Shown in pieces: positions 19,640 to 26,542 of a stretch of 29,690 bases of DNA. A model generated the notes under the pieces. The model had not been told where the DNA came from, did not search any database, and was given only the letters and a program-made list of their open reading frames with translations. The translations under genes and the position numbers were made by a program. The stretch spans positions 1 to 29,690 of IMG/VR virus record IMGVR_UViG_3300044633_001253; one strand, given 5' to 3'. Position 1 is the stretch's first letter; every line of letters begins with the position of its first letter. The DNA comes from a virus.

Positions 19640-19663
19640 ACCCCACTAAATTAATAGTGGGGT
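19640..19663 (-). terminator. Terminator, copy 3 of the repeated hairpin
   Basis: Identical to the hairpins at 17719 and 19188; on the - strand followed by TTTATTTTTTG. It ends the Rnl1-like RNA ligase gene 7 nt after its stop. Confidence 0.87.
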
Positions 19664-19670
19664 TATTGTT

Positions 19671-20762
19671 TTAGTTCTTTAATACTTGAAATAGTAACTT
19701 CTTATATTCTTCCTTGCCCAATGGACGATTATCCAAAATTTTGAACAAAAAAGCCGCACGATTGGTATTACCATAAGCTGAAATTACTTGTTCAGCCTGT
19801 AACTTACGAGTAGGTAGAGTCTTGAGTCTGTTATTCACAAAATCATTCATACCACTCACAATCAGATCCACTTCCTTCTTAGCATCACAAATACGGCTAA
19901 TTGTACCTTTAATTTGCTCTGCTAACTCAAAATCAAAAGTGGTAAAGATATAGTTGTAGAAAGTCCGATAGTCAGGCATACCTTGCTCTAGCCAGACATC
20001 CAATACTTTTTCTAGTGAACTAAGTTCAGACTTTAGATGATGTAACAGGAGATATTTTGATGCTTTAATCTTATGAATAACTTGGTCATTCTTACTATAT
20101 AAACATACACCCTCTTTATTCTGCCACTTATCTACAATCTGTAACATATCAGATATATCAGTAAAAGTATAGATTTCTGGACGAAGTAAATCATACTTCT
20201 TAGCCATAGCATCCAACATATCTTGTTGTGCAAGTGAATAGTTGATATGATTAATAAAACCAATCAACTTCCACATAGGTTCATCACCATACGATAGCAC
20301 AATTTTATTGATTGGAGACAGCCATTCCCAAATGATAGAATAATCCCAAGTATCATTATTATCCTGCAACTTATTTAGAATAGTTGACTTGAATAGTTCC
20401 AACTCAAAACCATTAGCCAGCTTAGACGCATCAACAGTTCCACGGGTACGCAGAATATATTGTCCGTTATACTTGCTAACAATTAAAGTGCTACCGTCAA
20501 GTTTTTCAACAATAGTTGCATTCTTTAGTGAGTTAGGAACAGGAAAGTGATCAGGATTCTCACCCCAGTTGGTAAACTTAGGAAATGATGCACTAATAAC
20601 TTCACCAGCATAATTCACAACCACACTACGCATGTGCTTGTTGTCTTGAGTCCACTTGGTGCCGATATGTTGAGGTTGAATCAAATAAACAATTTCACCA
20701 TTAAGTGAATGTTCATGCACCATAAATTGGGTGAGGTCAACCTTTTCTATGTCAATCTTCAT
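19671..20762 (-). CDS. RNA ligase, T4 Rnl1-like
   Basis: A 363-aa ATP-dependent RNA ligase. An N-terminal strand-rich region with ASFPKFTNWGE (residues 58-68), typical of Rnl1-like enzymes, leads to Lys87 in EKLDGSTLI, the AMP-accepting residue. LRTRGTVDAS and IIWEWLSPINKIV supply motifs III/IIIa; KEGVCLYS and VIHKIKASKYLL supply motifs IV/V. A helical C-terminal domain (about 240-363) would bind RNA. T4 Rnl1 with Pnk repairs tRNA cut by host anticodon nucleases, so the same role is likely here. It forms a single-gene unit between its own promoter and the repeated hairpin terminator. Confidence 0.87.
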   Translation of the reverse strand: MKIDIEKVDLTQFMVHEHSLNGEIVYLIQPQHIGTKWTQDNKHMRSVVVNYAGEVISASFPKFTNWGENPDHFPVPNSLKNATIVEKLDGSTLIVSKYNGQYILRTRGTVDASKLANGFELELFKSTILNKLQDNNDTWDYSIIWEWLSPINKIVLSYGDEPMWKLIGFINHINYSLAQQDMLDAMAKKYDLLRPEIYTFTDISDMLQIVDKWQNKEGVCLYSKNDQVIHKIKASKYLLLHHLKSELSSLEKVLDVWLEQGMPDYRTFYNYIFTTFDFELAEQIKGTISRICDAKKEVDLIVSGMNDFVNNRLKTLPTRKLQAEQVISAYGNTNRAAFLFKILDNRPLGKEEYKKLLFQVLKN

Positions 20763-20768
20763 ATGTCT

Positions 20769-20796
20769 AATTTACCACGACTTTACGGAAAGTCAA
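20769..20796 (-). promoter_or_regulatory. Sigma70-type promoter of the Rnl1-like gene
   Basis: On the - strand: TTGACT (20796-20791), 16 nt ending in TGG, TAAATT (20774-20769), 6 nt to the ATG at 20762. The -35 box lies in the last codons of the upstream gene (Val-Asp-Phe). Confidence 0.8.
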
Positions 20797-21115
20797 CGAA
20801 AAATTTAGAACCAGAAGGTGGATTCATCATTGGTTGGACAGACACAATTTCGTCGGCAGTTATAGTAGGCATCACTTTATTAATAACAGGAAATATGACT
20901 TCTGAGAACGGAGGATTTTTCTTCCAATGACGATCCATCTTTTCACGTTGCTTTTTGGTTAATGGTCGCCACGTATCCCAAAGAATAGATTTACCATCTT
21001 TGGATATAGTTCCCCAACCCTTAAGAAAGTCATGGATACGCTGATTTGCGTATGTAGAAGATATACCAATAGTGTTAGCATTACACTTCTCACGATATCT
21101 ACGATTATTTTTCAT
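20783..21115 (-). CDS. Hypothetical basic protein
   Basis: A 110-aa protein with a very basic N-terminus (MKNNRRYREKCNANTIGISS), WGTISKDGKSILWDTWRPLT, KKQREKMDRHWKKNPPFSEV, then a hydrophobic stretch. Not recognised; nucleic-acid binding is possible from charge. Single-gene unit with its own promoter. Confidence 0.62.
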   Translation of the reverse strand: MKNNRRYREKCNANTIGISSTYANQRIHDFLKGWGTISKDGKSILWDTWRPLTKKQREKMDRHWKKNPPFSEVIFPVINKVMPTITADEIVSVQPMMNPPSGSKFFVDFP

Positions 21116-21121
21116 AAAATC

Positions 21122-21149
21122 AATTTATCAAGACTTTAAAGAAACTCAA
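21122..21149 (-). promoter_or_regulatory. Sigma70-type promoter
   Basis: On the - strand: TTGAGT (21149-21144), 16 nt ending in TTGA, TAAATT (21127-21122), 6 nt to the ATG at 21115. The -35 box contains the TGA stop of the upstream gene. Confidence 0.68.
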
Positions 21150-21553
21150 GCCAAATATTTCAGAATCAAATAATTGCAAACTAGATGGTAGGTATTATCG
21201 CTTATAATGTATAGCCAAGTACTAATAAACTTGGGTCTAGCATCTGGATCGGTATTTTTCCAATCATCATAATAACCAGTTACATTACATTTGTCATATG
21301 ATGGATAGGACCAGTCTGGACCTATACGATTTTTATACCACACAAAGTATTTGATAATACACCATCTGTCTTGAACGAAGTGGGTAGCAAATATTAGAAA
21401 TAATGCCAATAAATTTTGGGTAAGCAACAAAAATGGTACAGTATATAACACACAATGAACCAAACAAGGAATGGATCGCTTGTTTTTGTTTAACGCCATC
21501 CAATCACTTTGAAAGTAATAGTCTGCTACTAAATGTACCAATAACTGTTCCAT
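21146..21553 (-). CDS. DUF3307-like membrane protein
   Basis: A 135-aa membrane protein resembling DUF3307: MEQLLVHLVADYYFQSDWMA, LNKNKRSIPCLVHCVLYTVP, then FLLLTQNLLALFLIFATHFV and QDRWCIIKYFVW, with two to three membrane spans and conserved His/Asp (HLVAD, HFVQDRW). The family's function is unknown; the His/Asp pairs within membrane helices suggest metal binding. An in-frame TTG at 21562 is a weaker start than the ATG at 21553. Last gene of the unit beginning at 22318. Confidence 0.75.
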   Translation of the reverse strand: MEQLLVHLVADYYFQSDWMALNKNKRSIPCLVHCVLYTVPFLLLTQNLLALFLIFATHFVQDRWCIIKYFVWYKNRIGPDWSYPSYDKCNVTGYYDDWKNTDPDARPKFISTWLYIISDNTYHLVCNYLILKYLA

Positions 21554-21570
21554 ATAACCCAATCTTGTTT

Positions 21571-21795
21571 TTATCCAATTTGTAATGCATCAACAACATT
21601 AGCTTTAACTTCTTCATTATGGATGGTTGACGCATCCTCATGTTTGCCATAATACCATGCACTATGATAGTCAAGCACAATCTTGAGATTTTCAAAAGTG
21701 TCTACATCATTGTATCCACCTTCATAACCACGAACAACCACACGCAAATCTGGTGGGTACATTTGTAGTCGTTTAATCAATTGATTCACATTCAT
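21571..21795 (-). CDS. Small conserved phage protein
   Basis: A 74-aa protein with the pattern MNVNQLIKRLQMYPPDLRVV then VRGYEGGYNDVDTFENLKIV and WYYGKHED. I recognise this as a common uncharacterised phage and bacterial family ('LIxxLxxxPPDxxVVxxGYEGGYND'). The ATG at 21795, 1 nt after the upstream stop, is preferred to a TTG at 21807. Function unknown. Confidence 0.7.
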   Translation of the reverse strand: MNVNQLIKRLQMYPPDLRVVVRGYEGGYNDVDTFENLKIVLDYHSAWYYGKHEDASTIHNEEVKANVVDALQIG

Positions 21796-21796
21796 A

Positions 21797-22318
21797 TTAA
21801 TTAACAAAAGTTACATTTTCAAATCCAACAATCCAACCACCTTGCTTGGTAGCATTTTCACTAACAGTTACTTGATAAGTGTCTGGTCTAATTCCAGTAA
21901 TGTAATGATCTTCATATTTACGAAGATTCTGTTTCGCATTAACCTTCTTACCAACCACATCCTCTGGAATGGTCAAAAAGTTTTCTTTAACCCATTGAGC
22001 AAACATTTCTCTTTCAAGAGAACTCTTCACAAAAAGAGCATCATCCAGAATATCTACTAGTTCAGTGTTTGGTTCAACATATTTGTAATCATGCAAATAT
22101 TCAGCAAGTTGATAACCATCCAAATCATAATGACCAAGACACTCAATAATGTCGTCTTCATATGTCGAACGAGGTTCATTAAGACCCTCATCTTCATTCC
22201 ATTTCTGGTAATTATCAACCAATCGTTTGAATTGGGTATTCGCACGATTGATGTTTTTAAGATCAAACTTAGGACGCTTTACTGCATCTTTTAGGTTCAT
22301 ATAGGTTTGTTCACTCAT
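21797..22318 (-). CDS. Hypothetical protein
   Basis: A 173-aa acidic protein, not recognised. The N-terminal half is helical (INRANTQFKRLVDNYQKWNE, DDIIECLGHYDLDGYQLAEY), the C-terminal half beta-rich (DTYQVTVSENATKQGGWIVG). First gene of a three-gene unit with the DUF3307-like protein. Confidence 0.65.
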   Translation of the reverse strand: MSEQTYMNLKDAVKRPKFDLKNINRANTQFKRLVDNYQKWNEDEGLNEPRSTYEDDIIECLGHYDLDGYQLAEYLHDYKYVEPNTELVDILDDALFVKSSLEREMFAQWVKENFLTIPEDVVGKKVNAKQNLRKYEDHYITGIRPDTYQVTVSENATKQGGWIVGFENVTFVN

Positions 22319-22324
22319 AAGTCT

Positions 22325-22352
22325 AGATTACCAAAGATTTATATTAAGTCAA
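22325..22352 (-). promoter_or_regulatory. Sigma70-type promoter
   Basis: On the - strand: TTGACT (22352-22347), 16 nt ending in TGG, TAATCT (22330-22325), 6 nt to the ATG at 22318. The TGA stop of the upstream gene (22351-22349) is inside the -35 box. Confidence 0.8.
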
Positions 22353-22666
22353 GAGATTTCTGGACACAAAGTTGCGTCATACGCCATTGGTAAAGATGGA
22401 TTTCTACCGTCTTCCCAAGGGAATTTACGACATACAGATGGATAAAATTTATGAGAGTGAATGGTACATTCATTATTTTTCCAAAATACACATCTGCCAT
22501 TCCAAGTTTGAGTACGATATTCTTTTTTATCATTATCAAAAAATATGAACTCAACACCAAATTCTTTTAGTAAAGATTCACCCTCTTCATTTGACAAAAA
22601 TGTTCCCCATTTACAACATACTGAATTATGAGGACACGTATTACATGGTAATTCCATTTTACTCAT
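22349..22666 (-). CDS. YkgJ-like cysteine-cluster protein
   Basis: A 105-aa protein of the Cys-cluster (YkgJ-type) family: CNTCPHNSVCCKWGTFLSNE near the N-terminus, then NGRCVFWKNNECTIHSHKFY, PSVCRKFPWED and a final CPE. Eight Cys and a His in this order bind Zn or an Fe-S cluster in relatives; the function is unknown. The start at 22666 overlaps the previous stop by ATGA; a longer in-frame extension is not needed. Confidence 0.8.
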   Translation of the reverse strand: MSKMELPCNTCPHNSVCCKWGTFLSNEEGESLLKEFGVEFIFFDNDKKEYRTQTWNGRCVFWKNNECTIHSHKFYPSVCRKFPWEDGRNPSLPMAYDATLCPEIS

Positions 22667-22860
22667 ATCTTTGGAAGTTTGTAGTCTGGAATTTGACCGG
22701 GAAACCAAAAGAAATCCTCATCAAAACTATAGAAAAAGTTCTGATTAATTGCATGATTGTACGCTTCAATCACAATTCTATCATTTAATTGACGTTGTTT
22801 ACCCCTAAATTCCATATGAGGATATTTAGATTTAATTTCTTCGGGAACGTGAATGTTCAT
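22663..22860 (-). CDS. Hypothetical small protein
   Basis: A 65-aa protein from the ATG at 22860 (MNIHVPEEIKSKYPHMEFRG, then KQRQLNDRIVIEAYNHAINQ). One helix plus an aromatic C-terminus (FFYSFDEDFFWFPGQIPDYK). Not recognised. ATGA overlaps at both ends place it firmly in the zinc-finger gene cluster. Confidence 0.62.
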   Translation of the reverse strand: MNIHVPEEIKSKYPHMEFRGKQRQLNDRIVIEAYNHAINQNFFYSFDEDFFWFPGQIPDYKLPKI

Positions 22861-23105
22861 AATCTGGGTTTGTTCTTGGTTTTCCACTTATCGTAATGAC
22901 CGGGAAAATTACGTTCAATATTTGATTCAATTATCTTAGACGCTTTAGAATCTAAAATTTCAGCACCACAAGTGTCACAACGTTGAATTGTTACATCTTT
23001 GGTTACACAACTTCTTCCCCCACTTAATTGTGAGAAATAATTGACAGTAACATCTTTGTATGTTCCAGTCTCACATTCAAAACACTGTGATGGTCTAATA
23101 TTCAT
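22857..23105 (-). CDS. YgiT/MqsA-type zinc-finger protein
   Basis: An 82-aa protein with paired CxxC motifs (CFECETGTYKDVTVNYF, then VTIQRCDTCGAEILDSKASK) separated by about 35 residues, the layout of YgiT-type zinc fingers such as the MqsA N-terminal domain. No helix-turn-helix domain follows, so it is not a full antitoxin. The basic C-terminus (GHYDKWKTKNKPRL) may bind nucleic acid. Confidence 0.68.
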   Translation of the reverse strand: MNIRPSQCFECETGTYKDVTVNYFSQLSGGRSCVTKDVTIQRCDTCGAEILDSKASKIIESNIERNFPGHYDKWKTKNKPRL

Positions 23106-23272
23106 TTTTCAGCAATCCAATCGTGAAATCGTTGTGGTAAACACATATACACAACAATCAATCCAATAGAAATAATTGTGGGAGATACATCCACTTTAAA
23201 TAACTTATAAAGCAATATACTGGTTAACAATGATACTGACAAATTAATAAAAAATACTAAAAAGATTTTCAT
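23102..23272 (-). CDS. 56-aa two-span membrane miniprotein
   Basis: Reading the gap between two genes gives MKIFLVFFINLSVSLLTSIL then LYKLFKVDVSPTIISIGLIV and VYMCLPQRFHDWIAEK: two membrane helices with a short polar loop. Both ends overlap neighbours as ATGA, supporting a real gene. A holin-like or envelope role is possible; nothing diagnostic. Confidence 0.66.
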   Translation of the reverse strand: MKIFLVFFINLSVSLLTSILLYKLFKVDVSPTIISIGLIVVYMCLPQRFHDWIAEK

Positions 23273-23430
23273 AGAAATATTGCTTGAATGCTTTTTAACT
23301 TACGATTCAATTCTTCATTATGTTTTTCTAACGCTTCGATTTTCTGAAGCAACCTAGCATTTTCTTTATGTAATGTATGTAGTTGATCCATCAAATCTCT
23401 TAAAATATCCGTATTACTTTCAAATTCCAT
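23269..23430 (-). CDS. 53-aa coiled-coil miniprotein
   Basis: Encodes MEFESNTDILRDLMDQLHTL, HKENARLLQKIEALEKHNEE, LNRKLKSIQAIFL. Leucines every seven residues give a leucine-zipper-like coiled coil over nearly the whole length. The ATG is 1 nt after the upstream stop, and the stop overlaps the next ATG as ATGA. Probably a dimerising adaptor; function unknown. Confidence 0.66.
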   Translation of the reverse strand: MEFESNTDILRDLMDQLHTLHKENARLLQKIEALEKHNEELNRKLKSIQAIFL

Positions 23431-23431
23431 A

Positions 23432-23644
23432 TTATTCTACCTTTCCATATACAGTTTCAACATCAATATAATAATTGGGTAGTCCATATGGACGAATAGT
23501 AAACTTCCAAGTCTTTTCACGGTCCTTGAAGTTATAACCACTGATATAACCAATACCACGATTGGTATTTACCTTATCACCACAACGATACGGAAGAGGA
23601 TTATCAGCCAGTACCTTAGCGAACAACTCATTATTATTGATCAT
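23432..23644 (-). CDS. Hypothetical small protein
   Basis: A 70-aa protein, beta-rich and basic: CGDKVNTNRGIGYISGYNFK, then WKFTIRPYGLPNYYIDVETV. The pattern suggests a small SH3-like barrel, which is only a composition-based guess. First gene of the six-gene unit ending with the YkgJ-like protein. Confidence 0.62.
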   Translation of the reverse strand: MINNNELFAKVLADNPLPYRCGDKVNTNRGIGYISGYNFKDREKTWKFTIRPYGLPNYYIDVETVYGKVE

Positions 23645-23650
23645 AGATAA

Positions 23651-23679
23651 ACTCTACCACACCTTTTTTTAAATGTCAA
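23651..23679 (-). promoter_or_regulatory. Sigma70-type promoter of the zinc-finger cluster
   Basis: On the - strand: TTGACA (23679-23674), 17 nt ending in TGG, TAGAGT (23656-23651), 6 nt to the ATG at 23644. The -35 box overlaps the last codons of the dCMP deaminase gene. Confidence 0.82.
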
Positions 23680-24187
23680 ACACTTTTCCGTCAAAATATG
23701 CTTTACATCCTAAAATTCTATCAATGGTATGTACTTCTACTCCAGATTCATTAAACATTGTGAAAGTAGCATTGTCATGTCCCTTCCATTGTTCTCTTTG
23801 TGTTGAGTTACACAAATCATTGAATTGTTGATGTATATAAACACATTTGATACCACTTTGAATTATACCCCTAGCACAATCTGCGCATGGAAGCGCATTG
23901 GTATAAAGAATTGCGCCATCGGTGTTTATACCGTACTTGGCAGCTGCGTAAATTGCATTACGTTCGCCATGTTCATACCACTTGTATTTTTCTGGTCTTT
24001 CGTGACGTAATTCATTTTTGTCATCTACTCCAATAGGAATACCGTTGTAGCCTGTTGAAATGATACGTTTGTCTTTTACAATAAGAGCGCCAATCTTGGT
24101 CTTGGGATCTTTGGATTTACTAGCAACCCAATAAACTCCTTGCAAAAACCATTCGTTCCAGTCTGGAGGTGTATAATTTAATCCCAT
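23669..24187 (-). CDS. dCMP deaminase
   Basis: A 172-aa deoxycytidylate deaminase: dCMP to dUMP, feeding thymidylate synthase. Zinc and proton-shuttle residues are His73-Gly-Glu75 (YEHGERNAIYAAAKYG) and Cys101/Cys104 (ALPCADCARGIIQSG). The N-terminal SKDPKTKIGALIVKDKRIIS and GYNGIPIGVDD are typical of the family. It lies in a two-gene unit behind the 187-aa gene (10-nt overlap), a few kb from the thymidylate synthase gene with which it works. Confidence 0.92.
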   Translation of the reverse strand: MGLNYTPPDWNEWFLQGVYWVASKSKDPKTKIGALIVKDKRIISTGYNGIPIGVDDKNELRHERPEKYKWYEHGERNAIYAAAKYGINTDGAILYTNALPCADCARGIIQSGIKCVYIHQQFNDLCNSTQREQWKGHDNATFTMFNESGVEVHTIDRILGCKAYFDGKVFDI

Positions 24188-24741
24188 AGTTGTTGATAAT
24201 ATTCAGCGAACAATAACATTCCTTTTTTACGACGTTCTTCTAGTTCTTCATTTTTCTTCAGATATTCATCCCAAGCTTGTTTTTGTTCTGGTGTTTTTTC
24301 ACGTTTGATATTTTTAAAGTAATCATCCATATTGTCAACTTCATATCTAAACATAGGAGTTGGATTGAACTTTTCTTCATCATGCATATATTCAAATGTC
24401 CAAATCAATTCATCCAATATTTCATTCCATCGTTCAGGTGTAATATCTGGTGGGTATGTATGAACATTGATCTTCTTGAAATGTTTTAGTCTGGGTAGAA
24501 TAAAATTTGTAAGTGTCCAGTCCAAACTCCAACATTCACTATCACTTACACCATAACGCATACGTTGATAGGTACTAATAATCCATCGTTTTACATCATA
24601 ATATTTGTAATATACACGCCATCCATAGGCAATATGATCCAATATCCAATCGCCATATTTGTTGGTTCTGTACCAAGGTTTCAATTCAGTAGCTTCAGAT
24701 TTTTCTAAGCTTTCGTTGATTTTTTTAGCGTTGAGATCCAT
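24178..24741 (-). CDS. Conserved hypothetical phage protein
   Basis: A 187-aa protein, rich in Trp, Tyr and charged residues: MRYGVSDSECWSLDWTLTNF, ILPRLKHF, TPERWNEILDELIWTFEYMH. It resembles an uncharacterised phage family with 'RxGxSDxDxWxLDxxLxxxxxxxLxxL' that I know only as hypothetical. The C-terminus is a charged helix (QKQAWDEYLKKNEELEERRK). Co-transcribed with and overlapping dCMP deaminase. Confidence 0.68.
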   Translation of the reverse strand: MDLNAKKINESLEKSEATELKPWYRTNKYGDWILDHIAYGWRVYYKYYDVKRWIISTYQRMRYGVSDSECWSLDWTLTNFILPRLKHFKKINVHTYPPDITPERWNEILDELIWTFEYMHDEEKFNPTPMFRYEVDNMDDYFKNIKREKTPEQKQAWDEYLKKNEELEERRKKGMLLFAEYYQQLWD

Positions 24742-24749
24742 ATTATTAT

Positions 24750-24777
24750 ATTATATCATAGTATATTTGACTGTCAA
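24750..24777 (-). promoter_or_regulatory. Sigma70-type promoter of the dCMP deaminase unit
   Basis: On the - strand: TTGACA (24777-24772), 16 nt, TATAAT (24755-24750), 8 nt to the ATG at 24741. Both hexamers are perfect consensus. The -35 box follows the upstream terminator's T-run. Confidence 0.85.
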
Positions 24778-24805
24778 ACAAAAACCCCACATTTTACTGT
24801 GGGGT
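24778..24805 (-). terminator. Intrinsic terminator
   Basis: ACCCCACA (24805-24798 on the - strand) pairs with TGTGGGGT (24791-24784), followed by TTTTGTTTG. It ends the gene at 24833-25057 and lies against the next promoter. Confidence 0.85.
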
Positions 24806-24832
24806 GTGTGATGAATAAACAAACAAATAAAA

Positions 24833-25057
24833 TTATTGAACGTTCTTCAAACCAGGATGTGCTTTGTGCCAAGGCATTTCGTGTACAACAGTACCTTGTC
24901 CTTGATTCCACTTTGAATCTTGATGAACTGGTTGTGGTTGTTGTTGTGCTTGTGCCATTTGTTGTGCGGCTAACATAGCATTTGCTGCGCCTGGATTGTT
25001 GCTGGTAATACCAACTACTGGATTTTGTGTTTTGATTCCCAAATAAAGACCTGACAT
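24833..25057 (-). CDS. Hypothetical small Gln/Ala-rich protein
   Basis: A 74-aa protein from the ATG at 25057 (MSGLYLGIKTQNPVVGITSN): an N-terminal strand region, an Ala/Met/Gln helix (NAMLAAQQMAQAQQQPQP) and a C-terminal HEMPWHKAHPGLKNVQ. Not recognised. Possibly a virion or assembly component, judging only by composition. The earlier in-frame start at 25090 lies inside the upstream gene. Confidence 0.6.
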   Translation of the reverse strand: MSGLYLGIKTQNPVVGITSNNPGAANAMLAAQQMAQAQQQPQPVHQDSKWNQGQGTVVHEMPWHKAHPGLKNVQ

Positions 25058-25060
25058 AAT

Positions 25061-25090
25061 GTTATACCTTTCTTTAAGTATAACTATCAA
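25061..25090 (-). promoter_or_regulatory. Candidate promoter
   Basis: On the - strand: TTGATA (25090-25085), 18 nt, TATAAC (25066-25061), 3 nt to the ATG. The -35 box again holds the stop of the preceding gene (TGA 25089-25087). The spacing is less good than in the others. Confidence 0.4.
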
Positions 25091-25284
25091 GCTTTGGCTT
25101 CATTATACACAAAATTATCACTGAACATAGAATATAAATAATCGTGATGTTTGTCTTCTAAAAGATACTCTCGTATATCAATTATACGACGGTCATCATC
25201 ACAATGACATTGCATATAAATCTTATCCCGTTTTATTTTAGCTGCGGTGTCACAATAGTTACAAGTAATTTGAAGGTCGTCCAT
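25087..25284 (-). CDS. Small probable zinc-binding protein
   Basis: A 65-aa protein from the ATG at 25284: MDDLQITCNYCDTAAKIKRD then KIYMQCHCDDDRRIIDIREY. CNYC and CHC would form one zinc site (ribbon-like), followed by an acidic helix. The promoter at 25292-25319 rules out the earlier in-frame start at 25329. Confidence 0.65.
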   Translation of the reverse strand: MDDLQITCNYCDTAAKIKRDKIYMQCHCDDDRRIIDIREYLLEDKHHDYLYSMFSDNFVYNEAKA

Positions 25285-25291
25285 ATACTTT

Positions 25292-25319
25292 AAAATATCA
25301 TAAACAATGCAAAAGTAAA
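25292..25319 (-). promoter_or_regulatory. Candidate sigma70-type promoter
   Basis: On the - strand: TTTACT (25319-25314), 16 nt, TATTTT (25297-25292), 7 nt to the ATG at 25284. The -35 box coincides with the T-rich tail of the upstream terminator. Confidence 0.5.
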
Positions 25320-25346
25320 GGGATGTCACAGTTACGTAACATCCCT
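25314..25346 (-). terminator. Intrinsic terminator after metallophosphoesterase 2
   Basis: AGGGATGT (25346-25339 on the - strand) pairs with ACATCCCT (25326-25319), followed by TTACTTTTG; the loop holds the palindrome GTTACGTAAC partly shared with the stem. Confidence 0.72.
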
Positions 25347-25377
25347 CTGTAATTTGTTACAAATAAACCTTTATTAC

Positions 25378-26157
25378 TTACAGATCTATGTAATTTTTTA
25401 ACTCCAACTTTCCATCGGTCATTACAAGATACTGATTCATATGACAATCAATACAAATATTATTTGCATCTGTAATATTAATGTATCCTTCACTATTGTG
25501 TTGTTTAGCTCTACCAGTTTCCCATTGACTAGTATGACCCACAATTTGTTTCAAATCATCAATAGGACTAAACTCATGATCAAAATCACACCAAACAATG
25601 CCACCAGTTCTATTCATACCGCCTCTACTACGTCCAACTTGATAAAACCAATGAAGATCATTTGAAAGCAATTTGGAAGATGCTTGTTTTGACTGTTCAT
25701 CAAGATAATTAAATATATCCGTGTTAGTTTTAATCTGTGGAGGTAATAGTCTAGTATCCAATCCAGCGTGGGTTAGTAGAATATCATCCAACACAATAAA
25801 CCAATGAAACTTGTTACGAACAGTTCCACGATCTTTACCTAATGTTTCGTCAATAGTTCTATATTTCCATTCTTCATAACCACTACACATCGCACTTTCA
25901 TTGTAATACAGATAATGTATATCGTGGTTACCAAATAGAGTATAGTTCTTTGGGTTGGGTAGAAACGTGTCTCTTAGATATTTTGTAGTAGCTTCGTAAT
26001 GAATTGGATCATCATATACAAAGCTATCATACCAATCACCCAAAACAATGTTGATATCAGCATCCTCTTTAGTGAGGATCTTATCAAGTTTATTAATATC
26101 ATTGTGTGGATCAGCAACAATGACAATCTTCTTTTTATCTGAATTAAAATTTAACAT
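25378..26157 (-). CDS. Metallophosphoesterase (serine/threonine-phosphatase-like)
   Basis: A 259-aa calcineurin-type phosphoesterase: Asp16-x-His18 (VADPHND), Gly40-Asp41 (VLGDWYDS), Gly76-Asn77-His78-Asp79 (LFGNHDIHY), LLTHAGL and QIVGHTSQWETGR give the complete two-metal site. It is larger than, and not closely similar to, the enzyme at 16133. Phage enzymes of this type include lambda protein phosphatase and nucleotide or cyclic-nucleotide hydrolases; the substrate cannot be told. Single-gene unit with its own promoter and terminator. Confidence 0.87.
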   Translation of the reverse strand: MLNFNSDKKKIVIVADPHNDINKLDKILTKEDADINIVLGDWYDSFVYDDPIHYEATTKYLRDTFLPNPKNYTLFGNHDIHYLYYNESAMCSGYEEWKYRTIDETLGKDRGTVRNKFHWFIVLDDILLTHAGLDTRLLPPQIKTNTDIFNYLDEQSKQASSKLLSNDLHWFYQVGRSRGGMNRTGGIVWCDFDHEFSPIDDLKQIVGHTSQWETGRAKQHNSEGYINITDANNICIDCHMNQYLVMTDGKLELKNYIDL

Positions 26158-26162
26158 AACCT

Positions 26163-26191
26163 ATGTTAACAATTAACTAATTAAAAGTCAA
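26163..26191 (-). promoter_or_regulatory. Sigma70-type promoter of metallophosphoesterase 2
   Basis: On the - strand: TTGACT (26191-26186), 17 nt ending in TTGT, TAACAT (26168-26163), 5 nt to the ATG at 26157. The -35 box lies in the last codons of the upstream gene (Leu-Asp-Phe). Confidence 0.75.
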
Positions 26192-26426
26192 GTGTTTTGT
26201 TTTTTACTTTGGTGAGTAACCATCTTACCATATCATATTTGGTAGATGGTTCTCCGTATTTTTTAATTTTATAGTATTCCATTTCCAACTCATATAGTCT
26301 TTGAGTTGTATCTAGTTTTTCAGACCATTTGGGATCTGCAAGAGAATTATCTGTTTGTTTCTCTAGTTTCTCCAAACATTCCACTAAAAACTCATATTCT
26401 ATTTTGGAAAGAATTACTTTTTTCAC
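26181..26426 (-). CDS. Hypothetical helical protein
   Basis: An 81-aa protein (MKKVILSKIEYEFLVECLEK, then LYELEMEYYKIKKYGEPSTK), mostly helical, no recognised family. It starts with GTG at 26426, whose GTGA overlaps the stop of the 39-aa gene upstream. Last gene of the thymidylate synthase operon; no terminator hairpin follows, so read-through into the next unit is possible. Confidence 0.62.
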   Translation of the reverse strand: MKKVILSKIEYEFLVECLEKLEKQTDNSLADPKWSEKLDTTQRLYELEMEYYKIKKYGEPSTKYDMVRWLLTKVKNKTLDF

Positions 26427-26542
26427 TTCTCAGTTGATTTGGATTTCTTTTTATCTCCCCAATTAATTGAGTCGTAATTTTTATCGTATTGTTTTTTATT
26501 GGTTGGTCTGGGTTTGCTCCCCTTGCCGTTCTGGTTGCTCAT
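26423..26542 (-). CDS. 39-aa conserved phage miniprotein (KGSKPRP)
   Basis: Encodes MSNQNGKGSKPRPTNKKQYD then KNYDSINWGDKKKSKSTEK. 'KGSKPRP ... YDKNYDxIxW' matches a short family scattered through many phages; function unknown. Highly basic and probably disordered. It lies inside the 3' end of the 125-aa gene in another frame (47-nt overlap) and joins the next gene by GTGA. Confidence 0.75.
   Translation of the reverse strand: MSNQNGKGSKPRPTNKKQYDKNYDSINWGDKKKSKSTEK

Noticed and set aside
19188-19663. Repeated 24-base hairpins as a possible CRISPR-like array
   Set aside because: Only three copies, each at a gene end followed by a T-run, with unequal coding spacers; they are terminators.
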